Positions 34,997-42,921 of a stretch of 64,000 nucleotides of DNA are shown one piece after another (the first letter of the stretch is position 1; every line of letters starts with the position of its first letter). The translations under genes and the position numbers were made by a program. The stretch is from assembly GCA_947174805.1 (NCBI GenBank), contig CAMWKH010000011.1, forward strand, positions 1 through 64,000. The letters run 5' to 3'. Origin of the DNA: an uncultured Roseburia sp. (lineage in GTDB: Bacteria; Bacillota; Clostridia; Lachnospirales; Lachnospiraceae). The notes under the pieces are model-generated. The model made no database searches. It was given only the letters and a program-made list of their open reading frames with translations, and was not told the origin of the DNA.

Positions 34997-36250
34997 TTAC
35001 AAATATTTAAACAAATTGGTTATATTTTTATGCTCCTGGTTTCCATAAAAAAGCCGGATTTTCTTATCCTCCGAATTTCTTTCATAAAGGCAGGAATATC
35101 CCCCGCCTGCAAAGCCGGGAAGTTTCACAAATCCTCCAAAAACAATATAGATTTGCCCTTCTGCATGGTTTTCCCATAAAAAATTTTCAAAGGCGTTTTT
35201 ATCTACATAAACATAGTTGTTGTCATAGGAAATCATCTCCTGCAAGGCGCTGCTGTCATCAAAAAAGGTAACGCCGCCGTTATCACAGCCGTATACCAGG
35301 ATTCTTTCATCTTCCGTGTATCGGCCATAGGAAATATTATGTATCTTTAAAACTGCCGCTGTTACACACACCATAGCAAAAGTCAGCGCAAGTGCTGCCC
35401 AAACCCGTTTATATGGTCTATATCCTGCAATCTTTGTCACCCGCTGCCGGAGGCTTTTGTACGCTTTATCCCCTGCAAAAGCGGCATACATATTGAAATT
35501 TTCATTTTCTGCCTGTAAAATCCGCATACTTTTCAGTAAGAGACGGCCGTATTCGTATGCTTTCCACCCACTCCGTTGAATGGTTACGAAGTCGCAGATT
35601 TCTTCCATGTCCTCCCGGAAATATTTTGTGCCGATGGTAAGAAACGGGTTAAGCCACAACAAAGTCCTTAGTATATCCCACAAAAGGTAAAACAGTAAAT
35701 GCCCCAGGCGGATATGTGTTTTTTCATGGCGCAGGATGGTCTGTAATTCTTCCCTGCTGTATTCTTTTAATATGATTTCCGGAATGACGATTTTATGCCG
35801 GAACACTCCCATGGTGGAGGGGGTCACAGGCATTTTTGTAACATAGATAACTGTATCCCATACCTTTCTTTTTTCCATGCCTGCAAGGGATTTTTTCAGT
35901 TTTCGCCTTCTGTAAAACAGCAGGGCGGCATATGCGGACACACCCCATACATACAACCAGCATATCCATATATGGTTCCTGCAGGTCACCGTCCAGGAGG
36001 TAAACAGTTTTACACCTGTATTGTTTTCATAAAAAAAATGCAATCTTCCCATAAAGAGAACAGGTATAAATAAACTCCATACTGCGCCTTTTAAAAACAC
36101 CCTGTTTTTCAGCACCGTTTTTCGCAAAGTAAAAACAATGGCACATACCGGAAAAGAAAGCAGCACACACCTTAAAAGCTGTATGACATAATAGAGGGCG
36201 CAAACATTTAACAGGCCAATTCCACTATCCCAAAATTCCTGTACCGTCAT
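34997..36250 (-). CDS. BlaR1/MecR1-like M56 membrane metallopeptidase
   Basis: 417 residues with N-terminal and internal membrane helices (FPVCAIVFTL, AVWSLFIPVLFMG, WICWLYVWGVSAYAALLFY, LLFYLLWDILRTLLWL) and the zinc motif HEKTH (HExxH) in LRHEKTHIRLGHLL near 180. A last helix near 285 leads to a 100-residue external sensor region. There is no penicillin-binding domain, so it senses something other than beta-lactams or uses another module. In the BlaR1 scheme the protease is activated by signal and inactivates the BlaI-type repressor. The 5' end overlaps the repressor gene by 26 bases. Confidence 0.85.
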   Translation of the reverse strand: MTVQEFWDSGIGLLNVCALYYVIQLLRCVLLSFPVCAIVFTLRKTVLKNRVFLKGAVWSLFIPVLFMGRLHFFYENNTGVKLFTSWTVTCRNHIWICWLYVWGVSAYAALLFYRRRKLKKSLAGMEKRKVWDTVIYVTKMPVTPSTMGVFRHKIVIPEIILKEYSREELQTILRHEKTHIRLGHLLFYLLWDILRTLLWLNPFLTIGTKYFREDMEEICDFVTIQRSGWKAYEYGRLLLKSMRILQAENENFNMYAAFAGDKAYKSLRQRVTKIAGYRPYKRVWAALALTFAMVCVTAAVLKIHNISYGRYTEDERILVYGCDNGGVTFFDDSSALQEMISYDNNYVYVDKNAFENFLWENHAEGQIYIVFGGFVKLPGFAGGGYSCLYERNSEDKKIRLFYGNQEHKNITNLFKYL

Positions 36251-36653
36251 GATTCTGATGCTCCTTTTCCCTGCATTGCTCCAAAATTTCTTCTAATTCC
36301 CGGAATTGCTCCTCCGTTAAATCTGCACTTTGCAGCAATGCCGCCATTGCGTTTTTCCTGCTGCCCTCAAAATAGCTGTCTACAAACTTCCTGCTCTTTT
36401 CCTTTTGACATTCCTCTTTTGATTTTTGCACAGAATAGTGGTAAACCCTTAAATCATGTTCATCTACGGTATAGCTTAAAACGCCCTTCTGCCATAAACG
36501 GTTTAGCAGGACACGCACCATCCTGGGCGACATATCTGACTTATCCTTTATTTTGCTTATGACTTCCTTTGCAGTCATAGAAGGCGTATCATTTGCCCAG
36601 AATACTTCCATAATCAGCCATTCGCTTTGGCTGGGAGTAGTTTCTTTTTCCAT
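36225..36653 (-). CDS. BlaI/MecI-family repressor
   Basis: 142 residues with the winged-helix pattern SQSEWLIMEVFWANDTPSMTAKEVISKIKDKSDMSPRMVRVLLNRLWQKGVLSYTVD at 8-64, diagnostic of the family, and a helical dimerisation end. It overlaps the M56 gene in the same transcript. The likely targets are its own promoter and genes for wall stress response; no beta-lactamase gene is adjacent. Confidence 0.9.
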   Translation of the reverse strand: MEKETTPSQSEWLIMEVFWANDTPSMTAKEVISKIKDKSDMSPRMVRVLLNRLWQKGVLSYTVDEHDLRVYHYSVQKSKEECQKEKSRKFVDSYFEGSRKNAMAALLQSADLTEEQFRELEEILEQCREKEHQNHDGTGILG

Positions 36654-36834
36654 ATGGTCAGTCCCCCTTTACTATGTTTAAATCTATATCGGATGAAACT
36701 TTATATTGGTTAACGCATGTTCCTTAAAATGTTAATGTTTGTTGTTTTGATTTCCTTTGTCCAGTTCCGGCGGTGTGTATGCTCTTCGTATGCACTTCGC
36801 CAAAAGCAGTCGGCTGTCTTTGCTGCAGGCAGCA

Positions 36835-36868
36835 AAAAAGCCCATGGTCATTTGCCCATGGACTTTTT
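36835..36868. terminator. Hairpin with A- and T-tracts (bidirectional terminator)
   Basis: AAAAAGCCCATGG pairs with CCATGGACTTTTT around the loop TCATTTGC with one mismatch. Just before it another perfect 8-bp hairpin TTTGCTGC-AG-GCAGCAAA lies at 36819-36836. The spacer after BlaI (36654-36872) contains nothing else I can support. Confidence 0.55.
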
Positions 36869-36872
36869 ATAA

Positions 36873-37355
36873 GTGGAATTATCAGGGCTTGACTCCAAAA
36901 AATATCAAACCATACTGAAATTCAAATCTCAGCTTCCTGATTGTCCGCCTGAACATATTTTATCAGAAAACATCACGGCTGGCAACAAACAAGTTGATGA
37001 ATATGGAGAATTGGCAGTAAAACATTTAACTCAAACTCACAGAGAGTTTAACGAGGATGAATTACAAGAAATAGTTTCCTTATATCAAGCCGGAAAGAGT
37101 ACCCGTAAAATAGGAGAAATGTTCGGAGTCTGTAAAACCACTATAGCAAATATGTTAAGGAGGCAAGGTGTGAACGTCACTAGGAGCAAAGTACAAGCCA
37201 GGCTAGATGCGGATGAGGTAATTGCAATGTATAAAAATGAAATTACTGCTGAAAAAATTGCGAAACAGTTTGGCGTAAATCCACAAACTATTCTTAATTG
37301 CTTAAGAAGCCATGGCGTGAAAATTAGAAGTAGGTGGGATTATAAACAAGAATAA
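36873..37355 (+). CDS. Protein with tandem helix-turn-helix domains
   Basis: 160 residues from a GTG without a clear ribosome-binding site, so the start may lie further in. Two resolvase-type helix-turn-helix units are seen: ELQEIVSLYQAGKSTRKIGEMFGVCKTTIANMLRRQGV (about 63-100) and DEVIAMYKNEITAEKIAKQFGVNPQTILNCLRSHGVKI (about 113-150). There is no catalytic domain. It may be a regulator or the DNA-binding remnant of a recombinase. It sits between a terminator and the cassette region. Confidence 0.55.
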   Translation: MELSGLDSKKYQTILKFKSQLPDCPPEHILSENITAGNKQVDEYGELAVKHLTQTHREFNEDELQEIVSLYQAGKSTRKIGEMFGVCKTTIANMLRRQGVNVTRSKVQARLDADEVIAMYKNEITAEKIAKQFGVNPQTILNCLRSHGVKIRSRWDYKQE

Positions 37356-37372
37356 ATTACCCACAAGGGATA

Positions 37373-37450
37373 TAAATTGCGCTAAGTAAAATATACGAAC
37401 TATCCGCAAACTGCGTATTATCTCTCGCCCCAGTAACACTTATGAAATCA
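37373..37450 (-). pseudogene. Fragment of a variable-domain target gene (region upstream of the variable part)
   Basis: On the minus strand the frame SVTGARDNTQFADSSYILLS matches the SVRDRVYNTQNADNSSQSN segment of the cassette at 42888-43220. It is the part normally upstream of the variable domain, but here no variable domain follows. It lacks a start and is only about 26 codons long. It shows that a fourth copy of the target family was once present. Confidence 0.45.
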
Positions 37451-37508
37451 TAGCCCCCGCTACAGTTAGCAGGGGCTTTTCTCTAAGATCGGCACCGAAC
37501 CGGACCAC

Positions 37509-37703
37509 TCAGCGGAGGGGGAGACCGTTCCAACGGTTGTTGTTTGACGGGTAGACCTCCGTAGGATTAAACGCAAGGTTGTAGGCATTGGTAGATGATA
37601 AAGCCATACGCGACCAGCCGTTACCCCAGTTGCCCAGATTCCACATCTTACCATCGTTAACATTGATAGCATCGCTACGGACAAAAGCCAGAACAAGCGC
37701 AGG
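37509..37703 (-). repeat. Template-repeat-like copy of the variable domain (Asn-rich)
   Basis: The minus strand encodes LAFVRSDAINVNDG, then NLGNWGNGWSRM, STNAYNLAFN and NNNRWNGLPLR before a TGA. It aligns codon by codon with the cassettes at 38398 and 42888 (one codon indel), but has AAY (Asn) codons at 12 sites where those have Tyr, Ser, Gly, Asp, Arg, Phe, Thr or Asn. The GC-rich core GGTCTCCCCCTCCGCTG is shared, and the next 19 bases differ from the two cassettes although their length is the same. This is how a retroelement template repeat (IMH*) differs from variable repeats (IMH). Upstream, the frame is broken by a TAG, so it is not a gene. Confidence 0.6.
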
Positions 37704-37944
37704 TGAAGAAGTTTGCTATTTTTAGCCGCAGCCATAGCTGTAGCTAAATCCCAGTCTTCCATGTTTTCCTATGAAATAATAGAAAGAGAAACTCCACGAT
37801 CTTTGAACTAGAAAACCTCTATCAGCCGGAGCCTGACCTCAATAGCTGGCAGTAGTTTCCATGGACAAAACTATCCACGATTCAATTCTAACACAGATTA
37901 TATTGCCGCTTATGGAAATAGCCACTGCCAATATATGAAAATAA

Positions 37945-38241
37945 CTAATCAGTGCTTTTCATCTGCTTTACCAAACGGTCAAGGTTCACCCCATCTTTAA
38001 TTCCCGCCCTGTAATAATACTTGTTTTCTCGTGAAGAGCCCTCAATTTCTACATCCTCACAAAACTCCAGTAGTTTGCGGTGTTCAGCATCCAGTACCGA
38101 GAATACTTTGTCATGAGCAATACTGGATTTTTCTGACTGTTCCAGTTGCTTCGGCGTGGGTGGATAGTCCTCCTTAAACTTCTCGCAGTGCATCCCCATC
38201 CGTTCTGTTATAAGCAGTTCCATAAAATCTTTCTCATTCAT
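37945..38241 (-). CDS. Small helical hypothetical protein (DUF6809-like)
   Basis: 98 residues with AGGAGG-type ribosome-binding sequence before the ATG on the minus strand. It is helical and charged (TPKQLEQSEKSSIAHDKVF, LLEFCEDVEIEG) and ends NKYYYRAGIKDGVNLDRLVKQM, which resembles the YY..G..DG..L end of DUF6809 proteins in Clostridia elements. No enzymatic motif. It lies between the template-like copy and the plus-strand cassette; an accessory role in diversification is possible but unproven. Confidence 0.5.
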   Translation of the reverse strand: MNEKDFMELLITERMGMHCEKFKEDYPPTPKQLEQSEKSSIAHDKVFSVLDAEHRKLLEFCEDVEIEGSSRENKYYYRAGIKDGVNLDRLVKQMKSTD

Positions 38242-38304
38242 TTTGTGTGCCTCCTTTACAGGACGACATCATATGACAAGATAGTGTGAGCGTCCATACC
38301 ATGA

Positions 38305-38613
38305 ACCACCAAAAATAGCAGTCATGGTCTAGCGAAAATTGACAAGGGAGATGAATACTCCAATATAATCAGTACTACTGGCGCCACCACCATAGTCCAG
38401 TTACCATTAGCTTTTGTCCGCAGCGATGACGTCCGTCTCGGCATGGGTAATGTTGGGTATACTGGCAGTCTCGGCTACGGGTGGTCGCGTACGGCAGTCT
38501 CATCTACCTACGCCTACAACCTGTACATGAATCCTATAGATGTCTATCCGTCGTACAGTAGCAATCGTTACAACGGTTTCCCCCTCCGCTGCCTCTACCC
38601 AGGTAGTGCCTAA
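38305..38613 (+). pseudogene. Startless variable-domain cassette (copy 1, plus strand)
   Basis: After a TGA at 38302-38304 the frame stays open to a TAA at 38611, with no ATG, ribosome-binding site or promoter. From 38398 it encodes QLPLAFVRSDDVRLGMGNVG, WSRTAVSSTYAYNLYMNP, YPSYSSNRYNGFPLRCLYPGSA. This is a C-type-lectin/FGE-like C-terminal domain of the kind used as retroelement targets. Its last 33 coding bases and 11 further bases are identical, inverted, to copy 2. A Shine-Dalgarno-like TGGAGGAAAG follows the stop although no gene follows. It appears to be a silent cassette or a dislodged gene end. Confidence 0.6.
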
Positions 38614-38623
38614 TGGAGGAAAG
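38580..38623 (+). repeat. 44-bp inverted repeat, left copy
   Basis: Begins CCCCCTCCGCTGCCTCTACC and ends TAATGGAGGAAAG. It is a perfect reverse complement of 42878-42921. It covers the GC-rich core, a small CTACC-CA-GGTAG hairpin, the stop codon and a Shine-Dalgarno-like run. The two copies flank 4254 bases that include a tyrosine recombinase. Confidence 0.9.
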
Positions 38624-38715
38624 AAGATAGATACCGGATATATTTTTCCATTACAAAACAGAGCGCACTTATTTTCACGCCCTCCTAATTGGAAAAATTT
38701 CATTCAATTAACATC

Positions 38716-39288
38716 TCAGAACAGCTTCATCCCCAGATATGCTTCATCCCGTTCATCTTGTGTAATTCCAAGGTAACGCTTCGTAATCTCATAACTACTG
38801 TGATTATAAATGTCTACAACTACGGCCAATGCCACTTTATTATCTTTCACGGTATGATACCCCCAGGTCTTCCTTAAAGAATGGCAGGCAATCTTCCCGG
38901 CAATCCCAAGCTCTGCCACTGCCGCATGGATTATCCGCCACGCCTGCACTCGGCTGATAGCTTTTGGCTCTTTGCGGTTATTGGCAAATACATATTCTCC
39001 CCGGCGATGAGCGTAATACTGCCGGAGCGCGCCAAGTAGTTGCGGATTCAGGGCAATCGTGCGCTCTTTCTTAGTTTTCTTTTCTACTACAGTAATATGG
39101 TCACGGAACTCCTGCCTTTCCTCATCATATACATCCGACCACTTTAGCCGGAGTAAGTCGCTGATACGAAGCACGGTATATGTTCCCATAACAACCAGTA
39201 TATAGTTACGAAGCTGTCCTTTGCGTAAAAAATAATCAGCGAGTTCCTTTAACTGTTTCTTGTCTCTAATCGGTTCTGTTGCTGCCAT
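38716..39288 (-). CDS. Small tyrosine recombinase (FimB/inverton-type)
   Basis: 190 residues, only the catalytic domain plus a short leader and no N-terminal SAM-like arm-binding domain, the size of FimB/FimE-type invertases. Catalytic residues are visible: Arg in YTVLRISDLLRLKWSDV near 42, Lys in KTKKERTIAL near 74, HSLRKTWGYH near 141 (HxxR), His in YNHSS near 167 and the nucleophile Tyr in KRYLG near 176. It lies 93 bases inside the 44-bp inverted repeat. The ATG is preceded by a large hairpin that contains its ribosome-binding site. It could invert the flanked segment or be an integrase. Confidence 0.85.
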   Translation of the reverse strand: MAATEPIRDKKQLKELADYFLRKGQLRNYILVVMGTYTVLRISDLLRLKWSDVYDEERQEFRDHITVVEKKTKKERTIALNPQLLGALRQYYAHRRGEYVFANNRKEPKAISRVQAWRIIHAAVAELGIAGKIACHSLRKTWGYHTVKDNKVALAVVVDIYNHSSYEITKRYLGITQDERDEAYLGMKLF

Positions 39289-39295
39289 AATTGAT

Positions 39296-39354
39296 AAAGC
39301 CCCCTTGTCGTAAGATACGGCTGATTATAGCGTATCCCCGGACAAGGGGGCTTT
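39296..39354 (-). promoter_or_regulatory. Long hairpin masking the recombinase ribosome-binding site
   Basis: A perfect 14-bp stem AAAGCCCCCTTGTC / GACAAGGGGGCTTT encloses an inner stem GATACG / CGTATC with loop GCTGATTATAG. On the minus strand the only Shine-Dalgarno candidate (AAGGGGG) lies within the stem, seven to ten bases before the ATG at 39288. The rest of the gap to 39667 holds AT-rich DNA in which I see no gene. Confidence 0.65.
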
Positions 39355-39667
39355 TGTAACATATTAGTGATATTGATACAATTTTAACATCAAATCAGGC
39401 TATATTCAAGAGGATGTTCATACTAAAATAAAGAAAATTTGCAAATCCTATAAAAATAACGACTGATTTATAGCAAAAATAGCGGATGTTGGGCGAGCAA
39501 GATGTAACATACTCACTATTGTGTTACATCTTATTTTTTAGCGGTTTGGAGACCGTGATTTTTTGTTGTTAAGACAGGGTTCAATAAAAGCAGGGAGGAG
39601 GCTTATGCTACGTCAAAATAATTGGCGTATTTTATATGAACCGACTACGAAAAGGAGGAGAAGAAAA

Positions 39668-41185
39668 TTGAGAAAAGGATTTACGGCGTTGTTGACGGTA
39701 TTGTTGACATTGTCATTATGCGCTTGCGCGAAAAATAATACGAGTAAAGAATTTTTCAATGAGGATGCTGAGGAAGAAAACACCCAATCAGAAGTTGGAG
39801 ACATATCTCAGGAAAGCACCAAGCCAGAAGACAAACCTAAAACGACCGCTTTTGAAAAATGCTTCCGTGATGAGCCTTTTTGGGTACAAGATGAAAACGG
39901 GTTATATGGTTTTATAGACCAAACCGGGGATTATGTTATTGATCCCCAATTTTACAATATCGAGGACAAATACAGCCCGTTCTCATTTGGAGTTGCTTTT
40001 GTGCAGGATAATAGTAACACGCAAAAGCTATGGGGGTTGATTGATACATCCGGAGATTATGTTCTCCAACCGACTTTTTCCGATGTGGGCGAATTTACAT
40101 CTGACGAATTAGCGGCTGCACAAGATAAGGATAGCGGTCTATATGGTTACGTTGACCCGACAGGCGCATACCAAATTGAACCCAGATTCACAGAGGCACG
40201 TCCTTTTGTAGATGGACTTGCTATTGTATCCGAGGGATATGGCTACATATATATTGATACATCTGGAGAAATTGCCATTTCTGGTGGATTTGAAGAAGCT
40301 AATGAATTTTGTGATGATTTGGCTGCCGTTAAATCATGGGGAGCTTGGGGATATATTGACCGTTCTGGAAATTTTGTAATTCAGCCAATCTATGATATGG
40401 TGTACTCTTTCTCTGATGGAGTCGCTTTTGTACTCGATCTGGATGGTGAAGGTGGGTATTCTCTCATCGACACAGACGGAAATTATATTTTAGAAGAGTC
40501 TATTTATACTCCAGCACAATACACTCCAAATGATGGAGAATCTTCTGCCAGATGGGTAGAGGGATTATGCTGCGTCAAGGTTGCAGTGGATGACTCATAT
40601 CCACAATTGGGGTTCGGCTACGCCTATATTAATAAAAATGGAGAAAAAGTATTGCCCAAAGATGACACTTATTATGATATGACATGGGGATTTGTAAAGT
40701 CAGATAGTGGTACATATGCAGTTGCTACGGACCATGCCAGCGGTTTATATGGTTACATTGATATAGACGGCAAATGGGTGATACCGCCTCAATATCAAGG
40801 CGGTAATTCGAGCGCTGCGTCTCCCTACAACGGGATAGGGCTGGTAGAAGAAAGTAGGGTATATATTGATATGTCCGGAAATAGTTTAGCAAAAGTTGAT
40901 GCGCCACTGTCCTTTGAGAATCGGCAATGGAGTGGATATAAAGACATTTTATTGGCACTTTCATATGCCGAGGATTCTACATGGGGAAAGTACGGATTTG
41001 TATACCCTGATGGAAGTGTTGCAATAGATTTTGTCTACGATCTTAGCACGGGCTTTTCTGCCGATGGCAGCTACGCATTTGTTCAATATGAAGGGCTATG
41101 GGGTGCAATTGATACGGATGGCAACTGGTTAATTCCTGCAAAATTTAAGGAAATGCAGAGGAATTATTCTTTTATTCAAAATTAA
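39668..41185 (+). CDS. WG-repeat lipoprotein
   Basis: The TTG at 39668 preceded by AAGGAGGAG gives a clean lipoprotein signal MRKGFTALLTVLLTLSLCACA; the upstream ATGs at 39563 and 39605 would place 20-35 unlikely residues before it. About eight to nine WG-type beta repeats follow (LYGFIDQTGDYVIDPQF, LWGLIDTSGDYVLQPTF, LYGYVDPTGAYQIEPRF, LYGYIDIDGKWVIPPQY, LWGAIDTDGNWLIPAKF). Such repeats form beta-propeller-like surface folds that bind unknown partners. The 505-residue product would be anchored outside the membrane. It heads a three-gene group inside the invertible segment. Confidence 0.85.
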   Translation: MRKGFTALLTVLLTLSLCACAKNNTSKEFFNEDAEEENTQSEVGDISQESTKPEDKPKTTAFEKCFRDEPFWVQDENGLYGFIDQTGDYVIDPQFYNIEDKYSPFSFGVAFVQDNSNTQKLWGLIDTSGDYVLQPTFSDVGEFTSDELAAAQDKDSGLYGYVDPTGAYQIEPRFTEARPFVDGLAIVSEGYGYIYIDTSGEIAISGGFEEANEFCDDLAAVKSWGAWGYIDRSGNFVIQPIYDMVYSFSDGVAFVLDLDGEGGYSLIDTDGNYILEESIYTPAQYTPNDGESSARWVEGLCCVKVAVDDSYPQLGFGYAYINKNGEKVLPKDDTYYDMTWGFVKSDSGTYAVATDHASGLYGYIDIDGKWVIPPQYQGGNSSAASPYNGIGLVEESRVYIDMSGNSLAKVDAPLSFENRQWSGYKDILLALSYAEDSTWGKYGFVYPDGSVAIDFVYDLSTGFSADGSYAFVQYEGLWGAIDTDGNWLIPAKFKEMQRNYSFIQN

Positions 41186-41217
41186 CTAAATCATACATTT
41201 ATGGAGGAAAAATAACA

Positions 41218-41643
41218 ATGATTTTATTTTTATTGATTATAGTTTTACTTGCAATTATAGCGTATTTAACATCTGGTAAGGTAAACCAGAAAACCGAGAA
41301 TCGGACACTTCATACAAACAGGGATGTACAGGAAGTTGCCAATTTGCTCCGGCAGATAGCGAACGAGATGAGAGCCAATGTGGATAAAATTGAAGATGAC
41401 CCATTCGGCAAGTTCGGTTCTTCTGAGGATTTAGCAATTTTGCTGTCTGGTGAAGAGCGAGGTCTTTCCAGGGATGTATGGGCAGTTCAGGTGTATGTCG
41501 CTGAGACAGCTAATGGGTGCGATATAGAGTTAGTAGCTATTGGCGAAGGACTGTCAGCAGGATATTCTGGTACATATTACCATGGGCGGATTAAACTGGC
41601 CTCCAGCAGAAAGCGCATGAATGCGATTGCTGCTAGGCTTTAG
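41218..41643 (+). CDS. Single-pass membrane protein, 141 aa
   Basis: GGAGG precedes the ATG, 32 bases after the WG-repeat gene. An N-terminal membrane helix (ILFLLIIVLLAIIAYLT) is followed by a soluble region with VQEVANLLRQIANEMRANV and an AETANGCDIELVAIGEG strand pair. No family recognised. Its spacing and direction suggest an operon with the two lipoproteins. Confidence 0.65.
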   Translation: MILFLLIIVLLAIIAYLTSGKVNQKTENRTLHTNRDVQEVANLLRQIANEMRANVDKIEDDPFGKFGSSEDLAILLSGEERGLSRDVWAVQVYVAETANGCDIELVAIGEGLSAGYSGTYYHGRIKLASSRKRMNAIAARL

Positions 41644-41662
41644 AAAACTACAGGAGGAGAGC

Positions 41663-42793
41663 ATGAAAAACAAAATTTTGATAGCAGCATTATTGTTCAG
41701 TGTCCTACTTAGTGGATGCGGCAGTTCTGCAGATAGCAGTCCCGCCGCAGTAGATAATGTGGATACATGGGAAGATGCTTCGGAATATGAAGAAACAGAG
41801 TTAGAAAATTCGGAAGGTGATTTAGAATATGAGAATGCAGACCCAGAAGATACGGATGACGCATTGTTAGACGAAATGCAAGAAACAGAAGTAGCTGTGG
41901 CTTATGAACTAGAAAATATCTGCACGGGGATATCAGATGCTGGAAATGGTTATAAAGCAGAATATACGATATCCACTACAAATTGGATTCGCGCTTCAGA
42001 CCCTGAAACACTTCAGAATATATGGGAGAGCATAGGTGGCAAAGAAGATTTGCCGGACATAAGTAACTTTCATGAGCTTTCTAATGATGGGTTTACTAAC
42101 GAAAATGCCGCAGTTGCTTTTGGAACAATATCGTTTCGTAATGTTACAGATGGGTTCGGTTTTACAGAGAGTAACCCAAGGGCTTTTCTCTGCACGTTAG
42201 ATGCCTGGGACATCTATCATCACGGGCATTATGTAGAAGGGTATATAGAATATTCGAGTAACCACAAATACCTTAACCTTTGGAATGTTACGATGGAATC
42301 CCTTGTATCTGCTAAAATGAGCCGAAATTCATGGGGACCGGTTCCATTCATGCTGGTGTGTTCCAACGTTTTTACACCTGATAATCCAGACGGCGATGAG
42401 AGTTTAAATGATTATAAAATCCACTGTGGCTACCCCGCACAAGATGACCTTATAATAAAATTAGATTCCGGCGATTGAAATTATATTATAAGTATAGACG
42501 AAACCTCAGAGGATACGTCCTACATAGTTCCTGATTCTTATGATATTACAGACAAATGGAAAAGCGTTGGCGATAGCGGATTCGGACAGGCACAACCGGG
42601 AGCGATTGTGATATTTGATGGAAATAAATGTAACTTCTACAGTCCGAATGATACATATGCATTTTATAAAGAAGATGATAGGTACATTCTGGACATCACA
42701 AGTGTTTTAGGGGAAAGCCTAAGTCAGACTGTCAATATCATAGATGATGACAATATAGAAATTGCAGGAGCAAGTCTGAAGCGGATGGAGTAA
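41663..42793 (+). pseudogene. Lipoprotein gene interrupted by one in-frame TGA
   Basis: The ATG at 41663 has AGGAGGAGAGC upstream and gives a lipoprotein signal ending LLSGCGSS, then an acidic spacer and a globular region (TVESLVSAKMSRNSWG region, HCGYPAQDDLIIKLDSGD). A TGA at 42476-42478 stops the 271-residue product. The same frame then stays open for 104 more codons (NYIISIDETSEDTSYIVPDS ... IEIAGASLKRME) to 42793, with no start codon placed well for a second gene. A nonsense mutation is the simplest reading. The truncated lipoprotein may still be made. Confidence 0.6.
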
Positions 42794-42813
42794 CAGAAAA
42801 CAGAAATAATCTT

Positions 42814-42860
42814 AGCAGGAGCATTGGCGGTATGATAGTTCGCTATTGTTCCTGCTTTTT
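42814..42860 (+). terminator. Terminator of the WG-repeat group
   Basis: AGCAGGA and TCCTGCT pair across a long loop and run into TTTTT, 20 bases after the stop at 42793. Just inside the inverted repeat. Confidence 0.55.
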
Positions 42861-42877
42861 ACGGTGTTTTATTCTTC

Positions 42878-42921
42878 CTTTCCTCCATTAGGCACTACCT
42901 GGGTAGAGGCAGCGGAGGGGG
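42878..42921 (-). repeat. 44-bp inverted repeat, right copy
   Basis: Perfect reverse complement of 38580-38623. It covers the last 33 coding bases of copy 2 of the cassette plus 11 bases beyond, including the Shine-Dalgarno-like run after its stop. Confidence 0.9.

Noticed and set aside
37466-37762. 98-residue minus-strand frame over the template-like repeat
   Set aside because: The homologous variable domain is in a different frame; this frame is a shifted shadow whose only plausible part is the first 17 codons.
36700-39560. Search for a direct repeat of the tRNA-Val 3' end marking the left attachment site
   Set aside because: I read this stretch for GGAAGCAATGGGGCTC or its complement and found none, so the left end stays unresolved.
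42476-42478. Possible selenocysteine codon at the in-frame TGA
   Set aside because: The context is Asp-TGA-Asn in a lipoprotein with no redox motif and I see no SECIS-like hairpin directly after it; a nonsense mutation is simpler.
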